A stretch of 64,000 bases of DNA from Aquimarina muelleri DSM 19832 (GTDB lineage Bacteria; Bacteroidota; Bacteroidia; Flavobacteriales; Flavobacteriaceae), in assembly GCF_000430665.1 (NCBI RefSeq), contig NZ_AUML01000002.1:1-64000 (forward strand), written 5' to 3'. A program made the translations under genes and the position numbers. Under the pieces are notes generated by a model. The model had not been told where the DNA came from, searched no databases, and saw nothing but the letters and a program-made list of their open reading frames with translations. Below, one piece after another: positions 33,684 to 44,117 of the stretch (its first letter is position 1; every line of letters starts with the position of its first letter).

Positions 33684-34505
33684 TTATTTAAAAGTAGTTA
33701 CTCCAAATTTTCTAGCTTCAGCCTTTGCAGAAGGAGACCACGCTGTAAGATTAGCAATACGGGTATCATTTGATGGGTGTGTACTCATAAATTCTGCTGG
33801 TGCTTGTCCTCCACTATTAGCTTTCATTCGTTTCCATAATTCTGCAGCTTCATCTGGATTATACCCTGCAATAGCCATTAACTGTAAACCTATACGATCT
33901 GCTTCGGTTTCATGACTTCTACTAAAAGGCAACATTACACCAAACTGACTACCTAAACCAAATGCAGTACCTACGATTTGTTGTGTTTTTGAATCTTTAC
34001 CGCTTACTGCAATTGCGGTTGCTGCTCCTGCTACCTGCTGAATTTGACCAGCACTCATTCTTTGTTGACCATGATTTGCTAATGCGTGAGCAACTTCATG
34101 TCCCATTATTGCTGCTACTCCTGTTTCATTTTTTGCAATTGGTAAAATCCCTGTATATACTACAATTTTGCCTCCAGGCATACACCAAGCATTGACCGTT
34201 TTATCCTCTACAAGATTATACTCCCATTTATAATCTTTAAGATATCCTTGATATCCATTAGCATTTAACCAACGTTCTGAGGCTTTTGCTATCTTTTGTC
34301 CAACTCTGGTAACCATTTCAGCATCAGTTGTACCTTTTAATACCTTGTTTTCTCCTAAAAACTGATTATACTGCTGAAAAGCCATCGGTAATATCTGAGA
34401 GTTAGGCACTAATGCTAATGTCTGCTTACCAGTAAAAGGGTTAGTAGCGCAAGACATAAATAGCATTATGGTTCCTGTTATAACTATAAATTTTCGTGTG
34501 TTCAT
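33684..34505 (-). CDS. M48-family zinc metallopeptidase lipoprotein
   Basis: A 273-aa lipoprotein peptidase. The start at 34505 gives MNTRKFIVITGTIMLFMSCA with lipidated Cys; the longer frame from 34532 would bury this signal. The zinc site is GHEVAHALANHGQQRM (HEVAH), and the third ligand lies in SRSHETEADRIGLQLM. WCMPGGKIVVYTG precedes the active helix as in BepA/LoiP-like enzymes. It should act in periplasmic quality control of outer-membrane proteins. Confidence 0.92.
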   Translation of the reverse strand: MNTRKFIVITGTIMLFMSCATNPFTGKQTLALVPNSQILPMAFQQYNQFLGENKVLKGTTDAEMVTRVGQKIAKASERWLNANGYQGYLKDYKWEYNLVEDKTVNAWCMPGGKIVVYTGILPIAKNETGVAAIMGHEVAHALANHGQQRMSAGQIQQVAGAATAIAVSGKDSKTQQIVGTAFGLGSQFGVMLPFSRSHETEADRIGLQLMAIAGYNPDEAAELWKRMKANSGGQAPAEFMSTHPSNDTRIANLTAWSPSAKAEARKFGVTTFK

Positions 34506-34631
34506 ATAGTATACTTTCTTGTAAAAATTCATTCGGTTAAAATTACAAAAATTACTGCCTACATTTTATAACAATTTATAATATTTCTTTTAAATTATCT
34601 ATATATTACTTTAATGATCGATAAAATGCAT

Positions 34632-37037
34632 CTATGCAGATACAATATGTAATTCTGTAAAATCTTTTGGAACTATTATGATATTATTTTCACTATCAAA
34701 TTTTATACTTTCTAAGGAAACAACAACGTTATCAATTTCTATTTCATGAATTTTAAAAGGAAGTCCTATTAGTTTTATCTGCATTGTTTCATATTCGGTA
34801 ATATAACTACCATCTTTATGTTGTTGTATAATTATCTCATTTTCTTTTCCTGTAAATGAAAAACTTCTAAGACTAAATCTTCCTTTGGCATAATCATAAC
34901 CATCATGCGCATCTTCATATACTTTAGAAACTTCTTTGTTTCCTAAGCAATAGTAGGCTTCTAGTTTTAATTCTTCTATTTTCTTTTCTCCCACATATTG
35001 CTGTATTGGATATTTGGGGATGATAGCTCCTTCTTTTATAAATAACGGAATAGTATCTAGGTCTGCATCTACCCATTGTTCCATTCCTCCTTTTACATAG
35101 TTTCCTGTCCAGTAATTATACCAATTTCCTCTGGGGATATACATTCTCCGACCTTTAGCATTTGGTTCTTGTATAGGGCAAACTAAAATTTGATTTCCAA
35201 AAACAAATTCATCTGTTCTGTAATGAGTTTGTGGGTCTTTTTGATCAAATAGTACTAAAGATTTCAGCATAGGAATCCCAAATTCTGCATACTCCCAAAA
35301 CATGGTATACAAGTATGGTAGCAATTGATATCTTAATTGAACATATTTTCTGGTTACTTCTACAATTTCTTCTCCAAATGTCCAAGGTTCTTGATTACCA
35401 TGATCTCCAGAGGAATGGGTACGACAAAAAGGGTGAAATACTCCCAGTTGAATCCATCTGGCATACAACTCGCCTGTCGGGTGTTCTGCAAAGCCGCCAA
35501 TATCACTACCAGTAAAAGACATACCGCTCATACTCATACGTTGTGCTTGAATATTAGCTATCCAAAGATGCTCCCATGTTGCTACATTATCACCTGTCCA
35601 AGAGGAAGTATATCGTTGTGCACCAGAGTAAGCTGATCTGGTAATAATAAAAGGTCGTTTTGGATAAGCAAACCGTTTTACTCCTTCATACGTTGCTCTT
35701 GCCATTTGGGTGCCATAAATATTATGTGCTTTTCTGTGGCTACAGTGGTTACCATCATAATCATGTCGTACATCGTTTGGAAATGTTTTACCAGGCACTT
35801 CCATTACCGCAGGCTCATTCATATCATTCCATACTCCTTTTACTCCAACCTCTCCTATAATTTCTTTAAATAATCCAGCCCACCATTCTCTAACTTCGGG
35901 ATTTGTAAAATCTGGAAAAAAACATTCTCCTGGCCATACTTTTCCTCGCATATAAGGACCATCGGCTCTTTTACAGAAATAATCATTGTTTATTGCTTCT
36001 TTATAGACAAAATAATCATTATCAATTTTAATACCTGGATCTATAATTACTATGGTTTTAAAACCTTTTTCTAATAGCTCTGATACCATCCTTTTGGGAT
36101 CTGGAAAATATTCCTTATTCCATGTAAAACATCTAAAACCTTCCATATAATCAATATCTAAATAAATGGCATCACATGGGATTTGAAGTTCTCTAAATTT
36201 ATTGGTTATTTCTTTTACTTTGCTTTCTGGATAATAGCTCCATTTACATTGGTGATATCCTAATGCCCATAAAGGTGGTAACTCTGGCTTTCCTGTAAGA
36301 TCTGTGTATCGAGTAATTACTTCTTGCATATCAGGGCCATAAAAGAAATAATAGTTCATTTCTCCTCCTTGTGCCCAAAAACTAGTTACATTACGTCTTT
36401 CATGACAAAAATCGAAAAAGGTTTTGAATGTATTGTCAAAAAAGATTCCGTAAGCTCTTTCTTCATGCATACCAATATAAAAAGGAACACTTTTGTATAA
36501 AGGATCTTGGTCTTTACCAAAAGCATATTGATCTGTAGCCCAGTTCTCTACACGTTTTCCTTTTAAGTTAAGGTGCATAGGCTTATCTCCAAGACCATAA
36601 TAACATTCTCCTTGCGGTGCAGATTTGCTCATTTTTACAATATTCCCTCCATATTGATGACTTTGTTCCCAATGAAAACCCCAATCATCTTTGCAAACAA
36701 CATTATCATCCTTATCATATATAGTTACATGAATATTTACTTTAGAAATATGGATGCTTATTTTTGAAGTAGTAATAATATATGCTTTTTCATTTTCTTC
36801 TACTTTTAACATACTATATCCTCTAGCTCCTGTTTCACTAATAGCATAGGAAAAATCTTTTTCAAAATTAGTATCCGTTGCATATCTAAAGCGAATAACA
36901 CTTCCTCTTAATATAGTAAGTTGTAAAATCACTCCATTATCTGTAGTGAAATTAAGTTTATCTACATTTTGTGAAAAGGAAATTATTTTACCCGGAAACA
37001 AATTCCCTTTTTGTTCTAATTCTGTATTTATAATCAT
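34632..37037 (-). CDS. GH31 alpha-glucosidase
   Basis: An 801-aa glycoside hydrolase of family 31. The nucleophile lies in GVWNDMNEPAVMEVPG, and the acid/base region is SFTGSDIGGFAEHPTGELYA with THSSGDHGNQEPW after it. The N-terminal beta domain, the (beta/alpha)8 barrel and two C-terminal beta domains fit the usual length of about 800. No signal peptide is present, so it works in the cytosol, most likely trimming alpha-1,4-glucans or maltodextrins. It lies 267 nt after glgB in the same direction, possibly as a separate unit. Confidence 0.93.
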   Translation of the reverse strand: MIINTELEQKGNLFPGKIISFSQNVDKLNFTTDNGVILQLTILRGSVIRFRYATDTNFEKDFSYAISETGARGYSMLKVEENEKAYIITTSKISIHISKVNIHVTIYDKDDNVVCKDDWGFHWEQSHQYGGNIVKMSKSAPQGECYYGLGDKPMHLNLKGKRVENWATDQYAFGKDQDPLYKSVPFYIGMHEERAYGIFFDNTFKTFFDFCHERRNVTSFWAQGGEMNYYFFYGPDMQEVITRYTDLTGKPELPPLWALGYHQCKWSYYPESKVKEITNKFRELQIPCDAIYLDIDYMEGFRCFTWNKEYFPDPKRMVSELLEKGFKTIVIIDPGIKIDNDYFVYKEAINNDYFCKRADGPYMRGKVWPGECFFPDFTNPEVREWWAGLFKEIIGEVGVKGVWNDMNEPAVMEVPGKTFPNDVRHDYDGNHCSHRKAHNIYGTQMARATYEGVKRFAYPKRPFIITRSAYSGAQRYTSSWTGDNVATWEHLWIANIQAQRMSMSGMSFTGSDIGGFAEHPTGELYARWIQLGVFHPFCRTHSSGDHGNQEPWTFGEEIVEVTRKYVQLRYQLLPYLYTMFWEYAEFGIPMLKSLVLFDQKDPQTHYRTDEFVFGNQILVCPIQEPNAKGRRMYIPRGNWYNYWTGNYVKGGMEQWVDADLDTIPLFIKEGAIIPKYPIQQYVGEKKIEELKLEAYYCLGNKEVSKVYEDAHDGYDYAKGRFSLRSFSFTGKENEIIIQQHKDGSYITEYETMQIKLIGLPFKIHEIEIDNVVVSLESIKFDSENNIIIVPKDFTELHIVSA

Positions 37038-37149
37038 ATAATTATCTTCTTTTTAATTAGGTTTGGATATATAAAAGAACAATATCTAAATTGATTTCGA
37101 AACAATTTGTATTAGTATTTATCCATAAAAAATATATGAAAACGTTTGA

Positions 37150-37174
37150 TTTTAAGACCTTCAAGGTCTTAAAA
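37150..37174. repeat. Palindrome TTTTAAGACCTT-C-AAGGTCTTAAAA
   Basis: A nearly perfect 25-bp palindrome 113 nt upstream of the glucosidase start, between it and glgB. The loop of one base makes it a cruciform-like site; it is a possible operator or a dispersed repeat. AAGACCTTCAAGGTCTT-type sequences are common in flavobacterial spacers. Confidence 0.55.
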
Positions 37175-37304
37175 TTCCAAGCATCGACAAAGTGCATCTG
37201 GACATCTTCTGACCTCATTTAGCTTTCGATGAAGTAGACCTAAACACTTTATAACTTTATCCAATCACCGGCGAAGTGTGTCCAAAAGAATCACTTGCAC
37301 AATG

Positions 37305-39221
37305 TTATTGCTTTATCTTAAAAACCACTGTTGCAAGGGGTGGTATTGTAATTTCTGCTGCATATTTTCGGTATTGCCAATTTTTAAGCATAATTTTTAT
37401 TTCTTCAGTATTAGAAATACCACTTCCATTATATTTTTTAGCATCGCTATTAAAAACTTCGACTAGTTTACCTTTTTTTGGTAATCCAATTCGATAATTA
37501 GTTCTTGGTACAGGAGTAAAATTGCATACTACAATTAAACTATCCTTTTCTTTAGTTCCTTTTCTTATATAAGCAATAACAGAATTTTGATGATCTTCAT
37601 AATTAATCCATTCAAAACCAGATATTGTAAATTGTTGTTCGTATAATGCTGGATTATTTTTATATAAGATATTTAAATCGATAATTATTTTTTGAATTCC
37701 CGAATGATAGTCATATTGAAGCAAATGCCAATCTAAACTATGTTGAAAATCCCATTCTGCTCTTTGTGCAAATTCTGCTCCCATAAACAATAAATTAGTT
37801 CCTGGGTGCGTAAACATGTAACTATATAATAATCTAAGATTTGCAAATTGTTGCCATTCATCGCCTGGCATTCTACCAATAATACTACTTTTACCATGTA
37901 CTACTTCATCATGGGATAATGGAAGCATAAAATTTTCTGTGAATGCATACGTCATACTAAACGTTAATTCGTTTTGATGATGTTTTCTGTATACTGGTTC
38001 TTTTGCAAAATATTGAAGAGTATCGTGCATCCATCCCATCATCCATTTCATTCCGAAACCTAATCCACCAAGGTAGGTAGGTTTAGAAACCATAGGAAAA
38101 GATGTGGATTCTTCTGCTATCGTTTGCACATCAGGAAAACTTGCATAGATTTCTTCATTTAGCTCTTTCATGAAGGTAATTGCTTCTAAGTTTTCTCTAC
38201 CACCAAATATATTAGGCTCCCATTCGCCTTCTTTACGCGAATAATCCAGAAAAAGCATAGAGGCAACTGCATCTACCCGTAAACCATCAATATGGTATTG
38301 GTCTAACCAAAAAATGGCATTACTAATCAAAAAGCTTTTTACTTCATTACGTCCATAATTAAAAACTAAACTTTTCCAATCTGGATGGTACCCTTTTCTT
38401 TTGTCGGGATGTTCATATAAACTAGTACCATCAAAAAGACCTAACCCATGAGCGTCTTCAGGGAAATGAGAAGGTACCCAATCTAAAATAACACCAATAT
38501 CGCTGGCATGAAATTTATCGACTAAAAGCTTAAATTCGTCTGGATATCCAAAACGAGATGTTGGCGCAAAATATCCTGTTAGTTGGTATCCCCAAGAAGG
38601 GTCATACGGGTACTCCATAACTGGCATTAGTTCTACATGAGTAAATTCCATTTTTTTTACATATGAAACCAATTCATCTGCCAGTTCTATATATGATAAA
38701 GATCTGTTTTCTTCTATATTTTTTTTCCAGGAACCTAAATGTACTTCGTATACAGAAAAGGGCGCATCGTTCGTATTATGCTTTTTTCGGTTCTGCAACC
38801 AATTATTATCGTTCCATTGATACTCATCTTCCCATACGACAGAAGCAGTTTTTGGTGGATGTTCACACCGTCTGGCATAGGGATCTGCTTTTTCTGTCTG
38901 TATATCGTTATGGTTAGAATGTATTTTATACTTATAGATATCTCCTTTTTTTATATCGGGGATAAATCCTTCCCATATACCAGATTGATCCCAACGCACA
39001 TTTAAAAGATGCTCACCTTCTGCCCAATGATTAAAATCACCGACTACAGAAACTGATTTTGCAGATGGTGCCCATATTGCAAAGTATGTTCCTGATATTC
39101 CATTTATGGTGGTTAGATGAGATCCCATTTTTTTAAATAGGCGATAATGTTTACCTGCTTTAAAAAGATGGATATCAAATTCTGAAAATAAACTATAAGA
39201 GGTTACAATACCCATATACAC
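37305..39221 (-). CDS. glgB: 1,4-alpha-glucan branching enzyme
   Basis: A 638-aa GH13 enzyme that makes the alpha-1,6 branches of glycogen. It has an N-terminal CBM48 (GTYFAIWAPSAKSVSVVGDFNHW, split by residues), PYDPSWGYQLTGYFAPTSRFG, the nucleophile in HIDGLRVDAVASML, the acid in TIAEESTSFP and LSHDEVVHGK as the third catalytic region. The start may be the first or third codon (MYM). It follows glgC after 8 nt and so belongs to one operon with glgA and glgC. Confidence 0.95.
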   Translation of the reverse strand: MYMGIVTSYSLFSEFDIHLFKAGKHYRLFKKMGSHLTTINGISGTYFAIWAPSAKSVSVVGDFNHWAEGEHLLNVRWDQSGIWEGFIPDIKKGDIYKYKIHSNHNDIQTEKADPYARRCEHPPKTASVVWEDEYQWNDNNWLQNRKKHNTNDAPFSVYEVHLGSWKKNIEENRSLSYIELADELVSYVKKMEFTHVELMPVMEYPYDPSWGYQLTGYFAPTSRFGYPDEFKLLVDKFHASDIGVILDWVPSHFPEDAHGLGLFDGTSLYEHPDKRKGYHPDWKSLVFNYGRNEVKSFLISNAIFWLDQYHIDGLRVDAVASMLFLDYSRKEGEWEPNIFGGRENLEAITFMKELNEEIYASFPDVQTIAEESTSFPMVSKPTYLGGLGFGMKWMMGWMHDTLQYFAKEPVYRKHHQNELTFSMTYAFTENFMLPLSHDEVVHGKSSIIGRMPGDEWQQFANLRLLYSYMFTHPGTNLLFMGAEFAQRAEWDFQHSLDWHLLQYDYHSGIQKIIIDLNILYKNNPALYEQQFTISGFEWINYEDHQNSVIAYIRKGTKEKDSLIVVCNFTPVPRTNYRIGLPKKGKLVEVFNSDAKKYNGSGISNTEEIKIMLKNWQYRKYAAEITIPPLATVVFKIKQ

Positions 39222-39229
39222 ATTTTTGG

Positions 39230-40501
39230 TTATAATTTAAACCCATCTGGAATTACAGTTCCTTTTTTTATTACAACAACTCCTTCTCGTATTACATAGA
39301 CATCTTGTTCTGTGTCTTCTAAATGAGCTCCTCCATTTATAACAACATCATTTCCTATACGTACGTCTTTATCAAGTATGGTATTATTTATATAACATCT
39401 ATCCCCTACTCCTATTGAAGGAATTCCTTCTTCATAATCTTTATCTAATTCTTGCATATCTTGATATGAGTTAGCTCCTATCATATATGTGTTCTTAATA
39501 CTAGTATCTTTGCCTATTCTGGATCTAATACCGATTACAGATCGCTCTATTTCTTTAGCATTAATAATACAGCCTTCTGCAATCATGGATTTATCTAACC
39601 GGGTTCCCGAAATTTTTGATGGAGGTAATATCCTCGGTCTGGTTAAAACAGAATTGTTTTTGTTAAATAGGTCAAATTTAGGTACATCATCTGTTAAACT
39701 AATATTGGCTTCAAAAAAAGCAGGAACATTACCTATATCTGTCCAGTATCCTTCGTATTGGTATGCAAGAACTTTATTTTTAGTAATAGATTGCGGAATA
39801 ATTTCTTTTCCAAAATCTATAGTATCCGTATTAGATAATGTATCTATTAATAATTGTTTATTGAAAATATAAATCCCCATAGAGGCTAAATAATTTCTCT
39901 CTTCTTTTTGCATTTCCAGGCTTACTTCAGACTCCCAACCAGAAAGTTTTTCTAAACTTGGTTTTTCTATAAAGGAGGAAATAAAACTATGTTCATCTGT
40001 TTTTAAAATCCCAAACTGAGTAGCTTCTTTAGATTTAACGGGTATGGTAGCTATAGAAATATCGGCTCCTTTATTAACATGAGCGTCTATCATTTCATTA
40101 AAATCCATTTTATATAGTTGATCTCCTGATAATATTAAGGCGTATTCGAACTCATGATTTAGTAATTGATACATCGATTGTCGAACTGCATCTGCTGTGC
40201 CTTGATACCATGTTTTATTATCGGGAGTTTGTTCTGCTGCCAATATATCCACAAAAGCATCACTAAAAGTACTAAAAACATAAGTGTTTTTAATATGTCG
40301 GTTTAATGATGCTGAATTAAATTGTGTAAGTACAAACATCCTTTTTATATCACAATGAATACAATTTGAAATAGGAATATCTACTAATCTATATTTTCCG
40401 GCTATGGATACTGCGGGTTTAGACCGCTGATCTGTAAGGGGTGATAGGCGGGTTCCTTGACCTCCTCCTAGAATAATGGCTAGAACTTTTTTGTTGATCA
40501 T
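39230..40501 (-). CDS. glgC: Glucose-1-phosphate adenylyltransferase
   Basis: A 423-aa ADP-glucose pyrophosphorylase, the committed step to glycogen. LAIILGGGQGTRLSPLTDQR is the nucleotide-binding loop with SKPAVSIAGKYRLVDIPISN following; ILSGDQLYKMDF holds the metal-binding Asp. The C-terminal part is a left-handed beta-helix (IGNDVVINGGAHLED). It overlaps glgA by four bases, and glgB follows 8 nt later. Confidence 0.95.
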   Translation of the reverse strand: MINKKVLAIILGGGQGTRLSPLTDQRSKPAVSIAGKYRLVDIPISNCIHCDIKRMFVLTQFNSASLNRHIKNTYVFSTFSDAFVDILAAEQTPDNKTWYQGTADAVRQSMYQLLNHEFEYALILSGDQLYKMDFNEMIDAHVNKGADISIATIPVKSKEATQFGILKTDEHSFISSFIEKPSLEKLSGWESEVSLEMQKEERNYLASMGIYIFNKQLLIDTLSNTDTIDFGKEIIPQSITKNKVLAYQYEGYWTDIGNVPAFFEANISLTDDVPKFDLFNKNNSVLTRPRILPPSKISGTRLDKSMIAEGCIINAKEIERSVIGIRSRIGKDTSIKNTYMIGANSYQDMQELDKDYEEGIPSIGVGDRCYINNTILDKDVRIGNDVVINGGAHLEDTEQDVYVIREGVVVIKKGTVIPDGFKL

Positions 40502-41916
40502 TTATATTGTATTAGTGTTTCATATATGGTTACATATTGATGTGCAGACCGACTCCAAGAGTGATCGATTTGCATTATTTGTTGTTGTATTTCCCTATAT
40601 TTTTTTTGATCATCATATAAAGTAACAGCTCGTTTTATAGCATGGCAAACATCCCATACAGAGGCATTATTATGGCATATTCCAAAACCATTTTCTCCTA
40701 TATCTATGATGGTATCTTTAAGCCCTCCTGTTCTTCTAACTATTGGTATAGTACCATATCGCAATGCGTATAACTGATTTAATCCACAAGGTTCTACTCT
40801 TGATGGCATTAATAAAAAATCTACTCCAGAGTATATGATATGAGAAAGTTTTTCATCATACCCTATAAATACATTATAATTACTAGAAAACTCTTTTTGC
40901 AAGGATTGTAAACGTTTTTCTGTTTCTAAATTTCCAGAACCTAAAATCAAAATATTAATAGTTTCATTATTAGTTAAGTATTCTTTTACAATGTCTGGTA
41001 AAAGATCTGCGCCTTTTTCTCCAACAAGTCTTCCTATAAAACCAAAGAGTGGTTTATCTATATCTAAATTAAAATAATTACATATCCATTTTTTATTTCT
41101 TTTTCGGTTTTCTGTAACATTTGTACTATTGTAATTTTTAATAATCATTGGGTCTGTTTCAGGATCCCATATTTTGGTATCAATACCGTTAAGAATCCCA
41201 ACACATTTTTTTTGTTCATCCTTCAAAAGGTTTTCTAATCCATTGGCTTTTTCTTGTAACTCTTGCATATAACTAGTGGAAACTGATGTTACCTGCCAGG
41301 CACACTTAATACCTGATGCTAATGGGTTAATACAGTTATCCCAATCTAATAATCCTATTTTTTCTTTATCAAAATCTGGTAAATAATTTATCTTATCCAA
41401 AGATAACTGTCCTTGGTATTGTGCATTATGAATAGTTAAAACGGTGGGTATTCTTTGTAACTTTTCGTACATATATACGTGAGACATCATAAAAGGTATT
41501 AATCCCGTATGATGATCATGACAATGTATAATATCTGGAATAGCATCCATATTAGATACCCAATCTAAAACTGCTAGCTGAAAAGAGATACATCGCTCTA
41601 TATCATCTTCATAATTATATACATTTGGTCTATCTAATAATCCTTCGATATAAATTAGATATGCATCAAAACCTAGATCTGGAGATATTATTTTTTTTAC
41701 ATAAAATACATGTGTAATATCGGCTAACCGTATCGCACTTGTATAAACAGTTTCTAACTTTGACTTTTGTATAAATGTATTGCTATAAAAAGGAGTTATT
41801 ACACTGGTATTACCCCCTAGTTCATTTTGATATTTTGGCAATGCACCTACTACATCTGCCAATCCACCAACCTTGGCTATTGGATAACATTCGAAACTTG
41901 TATGAAGAATGTTCAT
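40498..41916 (-). CDS. glgA: Glycogen synthase (ADP-glucose)
   Basis: A 472-aa GT5 glycosyltransferase adding glucose from ADP-glucose. It opens FECYPIAKVGGLADVVGALP (KxGGL motif), has TIHNAQYQG and HCHDHHTGLIPFM, and in the C-terminal half MPSRVEPCGLNQLYALRYG with the catalytic Glu and GGLKDTI. It is the first gene of the operon; 185 nt upstream separate it from the AlkD-like gene. The order A-C-B suggests coordinated synthesis of branched glycogen. Confidence 0.95.
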   Translation of the reverse strand: MNILHTSFECYPIAKVGGLADVVGALPKYQNELGGNTSVITPFYSNTFIQKSKLETVYTSAIRLADITHVFYVKKIISPDLGFDAYLIYIEGLLDRPNVYNYEDDIERCISFQLAVLDWVSNMDAIPDIIHCHDHHTGLIPFMMSHVYMYEKLQRIPTVLTIHNAQYQGQLSLDKINYLPDFDKEKIGLLDWDNCINPLASGIKCAWQVTSVSTSYMQELQEKANGLENLLKDEQKKCVGILNGIDTKIWDPETDPMIIKNYNSTNVTENRKRNKKWICNYFNLDIDKPLFGFIGRLVGEKGADLLPDIVKEYLTNNETINILILGSGNLETEKRLQSLQKEFSSNYNVFIGYDEKLSHIIYSGVDFLLMPSRVEPCGLNQLYALRYGTIPIVRRTGGLKDTIIDIGENGFGICHNNASVWDVCHAIKRAVTLYDDQKKYREIQQQIMQIDHSWSRSAHQYVTIYETLIQYK

Positions 41917-42101
41917 AAAGAAAATTTGCCTGTTATTTAAATCATTTAAAGTTATGAAAAATGAAATAAAAAAAAGGTGTTATTATCTTAAAAAGAACAA
42001 GTTATAATGATTATTTAATAAAAATGTAATTGAAATTTTTTATTATAATTACTCTGTATTTATAACGAAGTAAAAGCCATAAACTTTGGGTTGTTTTATC
42101 G

Positions 42102-42902
42102 TTATTTATGTATTGTTCGTAAAGCTTTTTTTATAATATATCCTGTTTCTTTTGTTTGTGATTGTGTTTTCCATTTGTTGCACACTTTTAGTACCCAATC
42201 TGGTCTTGTTTTACTCGCGTCATTTAACCAATTTCCTACAGAATCCCTTACATATTTAGAATCATCAGATTTAAGTGGATCTAATATTGTTATTGCTTTT
42301 TCTGGAGATTCTTTGAGTTCATCAATTTTTTTAGTCCATACACCGATTGGTCTTATAACCTCTACTGCAAATCGTCTTATATTCTCCTCTTTACTAGAGG
42401 TCCATTTGGATAAAATACCTATTGCAATATCTAAATTATCTATAATAGTATCTTTAGAAGAAAATATTGCTACTTCTCTAACTCCAAAATGAGAATCTGC
42501 AGCAAAAGGTAGAATTACTTCTAGTTTTTTATCAATTTTGATTTCCCGAGAACCTAACCAATATGCAGCCCAACATCTAGGAACATCAGATATATGATTG
42601 GAAAGATAATTTATTATATCTGGATCATTCGTTAATTGTAAAAAAGTAAGTCCGATTACTTTAGTATTAGAATTTGCTGAAGGTTTTTCTTGTGCCGATA
42701 TACTTTCATAAAAACTATCATACCAATCTAATTTTCCTAAATCAGTTAAGATATTTTTTAATAAAATTAATTGATCTACTGCTAACCACTCAATTAAATT
42801 AGCGGTTTGGATATTTCCTTTATTTAAATATTCAAGAACTGTTTTATCTAAATCTTTAAAGCTTCTGGCTCCTTTTCTTTTAAGAATATATTCTGGTATC
42901 AT
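42102..42902 (-). CDS. DNA alkylation repair protein (AlkC/AlkD-like, HEAT repeats)
   Basis: A 266-aa helical solenoid of HEAT repeats. The segments FGVREVAIFSSKD, EENIRRFAVEVIRPIGVW, DDSKYVRDSVGNWLNDASK and RPDWVLKVCNKW are the series known from AlkC/AlkD-type glycosylases, which excise 3-methyl- and 7-methylpurines without base flipping. The Trp-rich concave surface fits this. The gene is single; the 122-aa gene upstream may be cotranscribed after a 68-nt gap. Confidence 0.85.
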   Translation of the reverse strand: MIPEYILKRKGARSFKDLDKTVLEYLNKGNIQTANLIEWLAVDQLILLKNILTDLGKLDWYDSFYESISAQEKPSANSNTKVIGLTFLQLTNDPDIINYLSNHISDVPRCWAAYWLGSREIKIDKKLEVILPFAADSHFGVREVAIFSSKDTIIDNLDIAIGILSKWTSSKEENIRRFAVEVIRPIGVWTKKIDELKESPEKAITILDPLKSDDSKYVRDSVGNWLNDASKTRPDWVLKVCNKWKTQSQTKETGYIIKKALRTIHK

Positions 42903-42970
42903 TTTATAAAATTAGATTAAAGTAGTTAAAATGGTAGTATGTAAAACATAACATAATTAATCTCTAAATA

Positions 42971-43339
42971 TCATTCTTCAAATTGATTAAACATATCAAA
43001 ATAATACATTTGCACTGATTGTGATTTTATTACTGAAAAAGCAATAGTAGCTTTTTCGTTTTGGGCAAGATCTGCTGCTGCAGATTTAGCAGAGTTTATA
43101 TCTCTCCAATAAATAATATCCATATATTTTCCATTCTCATTTTTAGCAGTTATTCTCTCTACAAAACCATAATATAGTTTTACAATATCATTAAGAGAGG
43201 ACAATGCCTTTTTAGCATCTTTTTCTGTATATCCTGGATTTATTTCAAATAAAACTACCTCTACTACTTTGGGTTTATTATTAGTTAATATTAGATTTTG
43301 ATTAGGTTCTTTTACACAATCAAACAATAGGTTTATCAT
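42971..43339 (-). CDS. Small protein with possible dimeric alpha/beta-barrel (ABM-like) fold
   Basis: A 122-aa protein. VVEVVLFEINPGYTEKDAKKAL, IVKLYYGFVERITA, YMDIIYWRDINSAKSAAADL and FSVIKSQSVQMYYFDMF follow the strand-helix-strand order of ABM-type monooxygenase domains. No catalytic residue is apparent; the role is unknown. It lies 76 nt after the WYL regulator gene, possibly in the same unit. Confidence 0.6.
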   Translation of the reverse strand: MINLLFDCVKEPNQNLILTNNKPKVVEVVLFEINPGYTEKDAKKALSSLNDIVKLYYGFVERITAKNENGKYMDIIYWRDINSAKSAAADLAQNEKATIAFSVIKSQSVQMYYFDMFNQFEE

Positions 43340-43415
43340 TATAATTAAAATTAAATATTCAAAATTTTAATCAAAACTAACTTGTACTTAAGACACCCCT
43401 ATGTCAGTAGTGTTT

Positions 43416-44117
43416 TTAAGAAGAAGCATAAAGATTATAGGTTTCGGCATATTTTTTATAATACTCTTCTAAGCTAAAATGTTTTGGAGGAAAGAGTTCT
43501 TGTGTTTCGATAAGATTTATTATACGATCGGTTCTAAATTCTCGATAATCATTCCTTAACCTGCAATGCGCAATCATAATCCAAGTATTGTTTGTAAAGT
43601 AAACACCTAATGGCTCTATTAATCTTTTACTAAACTCTTTAGAGGCTGCAGTGTACTGGATCTCTAAAACCCTAAAATCAGTAATCGCTTGTTGAATAAC
43701 AGATAAAGAGGTACTAGGTTTTATTTTTTCTCTATTATATGTAAATACACGTTGCTCTAGAATTTGTAGTTTTTCTTTTTGTGTAGTTTTCAATACTGCT
43801 ATTACTTTATCTATAGCTTCTTGATATTCGTTAATAAGAGATTGATCATTATTTGTTTTTATAATTTTAGAAGCTGTAAGTAAGGCATTAGCTTCTTTTT
43901 CGGTGAACATAACTGGAGGTAAAGAATAACCATCCACCAAAAAATACCCAGTTCCTGCTTCTGCTCCAATAGGCACTCCTGCATCGGTTAATGCTTGCAT
44001 ATCTCGATAAATAGTACGTAAACTTACCTCAAACTTATTGGCTAATTCTGCTGCTTGAACAATTTTTTTAGATTGCAGTTTTACTAATATAGCTGTTAAT
44101 CGATGTAATCGTTTCAT
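43416..44117 (-). CDS. YafY-type transcriptional regulator (HTH and WYL domains)
   Basis: A 233-aa regulator. The N-terminal HTH_11 has LAILVKLQSKKIVQAAELAN and SLRTIYRDMQALTDAGVPI, with EAGTGYFLVDGYSLPP before the WYL part. The WYL domain (about 130-215) includes VYFTNNTWIMIAHCRLRNDYREFRTDRI. WYL domains bind nucleic-acid or small ligands and often switch stress or defence genes. The start codon abuts the antiporter gene, so both are one transcription unit. Confidence 0.9.
   Translation of the reverse strand: MKRLHRLTAILVKLQSKKIVQAAELANKFEVSLRTIYRDMQALTDAGVPIGAEAGTGYFLVDGYSLPPVMFTEKEANALLTASKIIKTNNDQSLINEYQEAIDKVIAVLKTTQKEKLQILEQRVFTYNREKIKPSTSLSVIQQAITDFRVLEIQYTAASKEFSKRLIEPLGVYFTNNTWIMIAHCRLRNDYREFRTDRIINLIETQELFPPKHFSLEEYYKKYAETYNLYASS

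Noticed and set aside
37276-37497. + strand frame overlapping the 3' end of glgB
   Set aside because: It lies antisense to a firmly assigned gene and has no recognisable domain.
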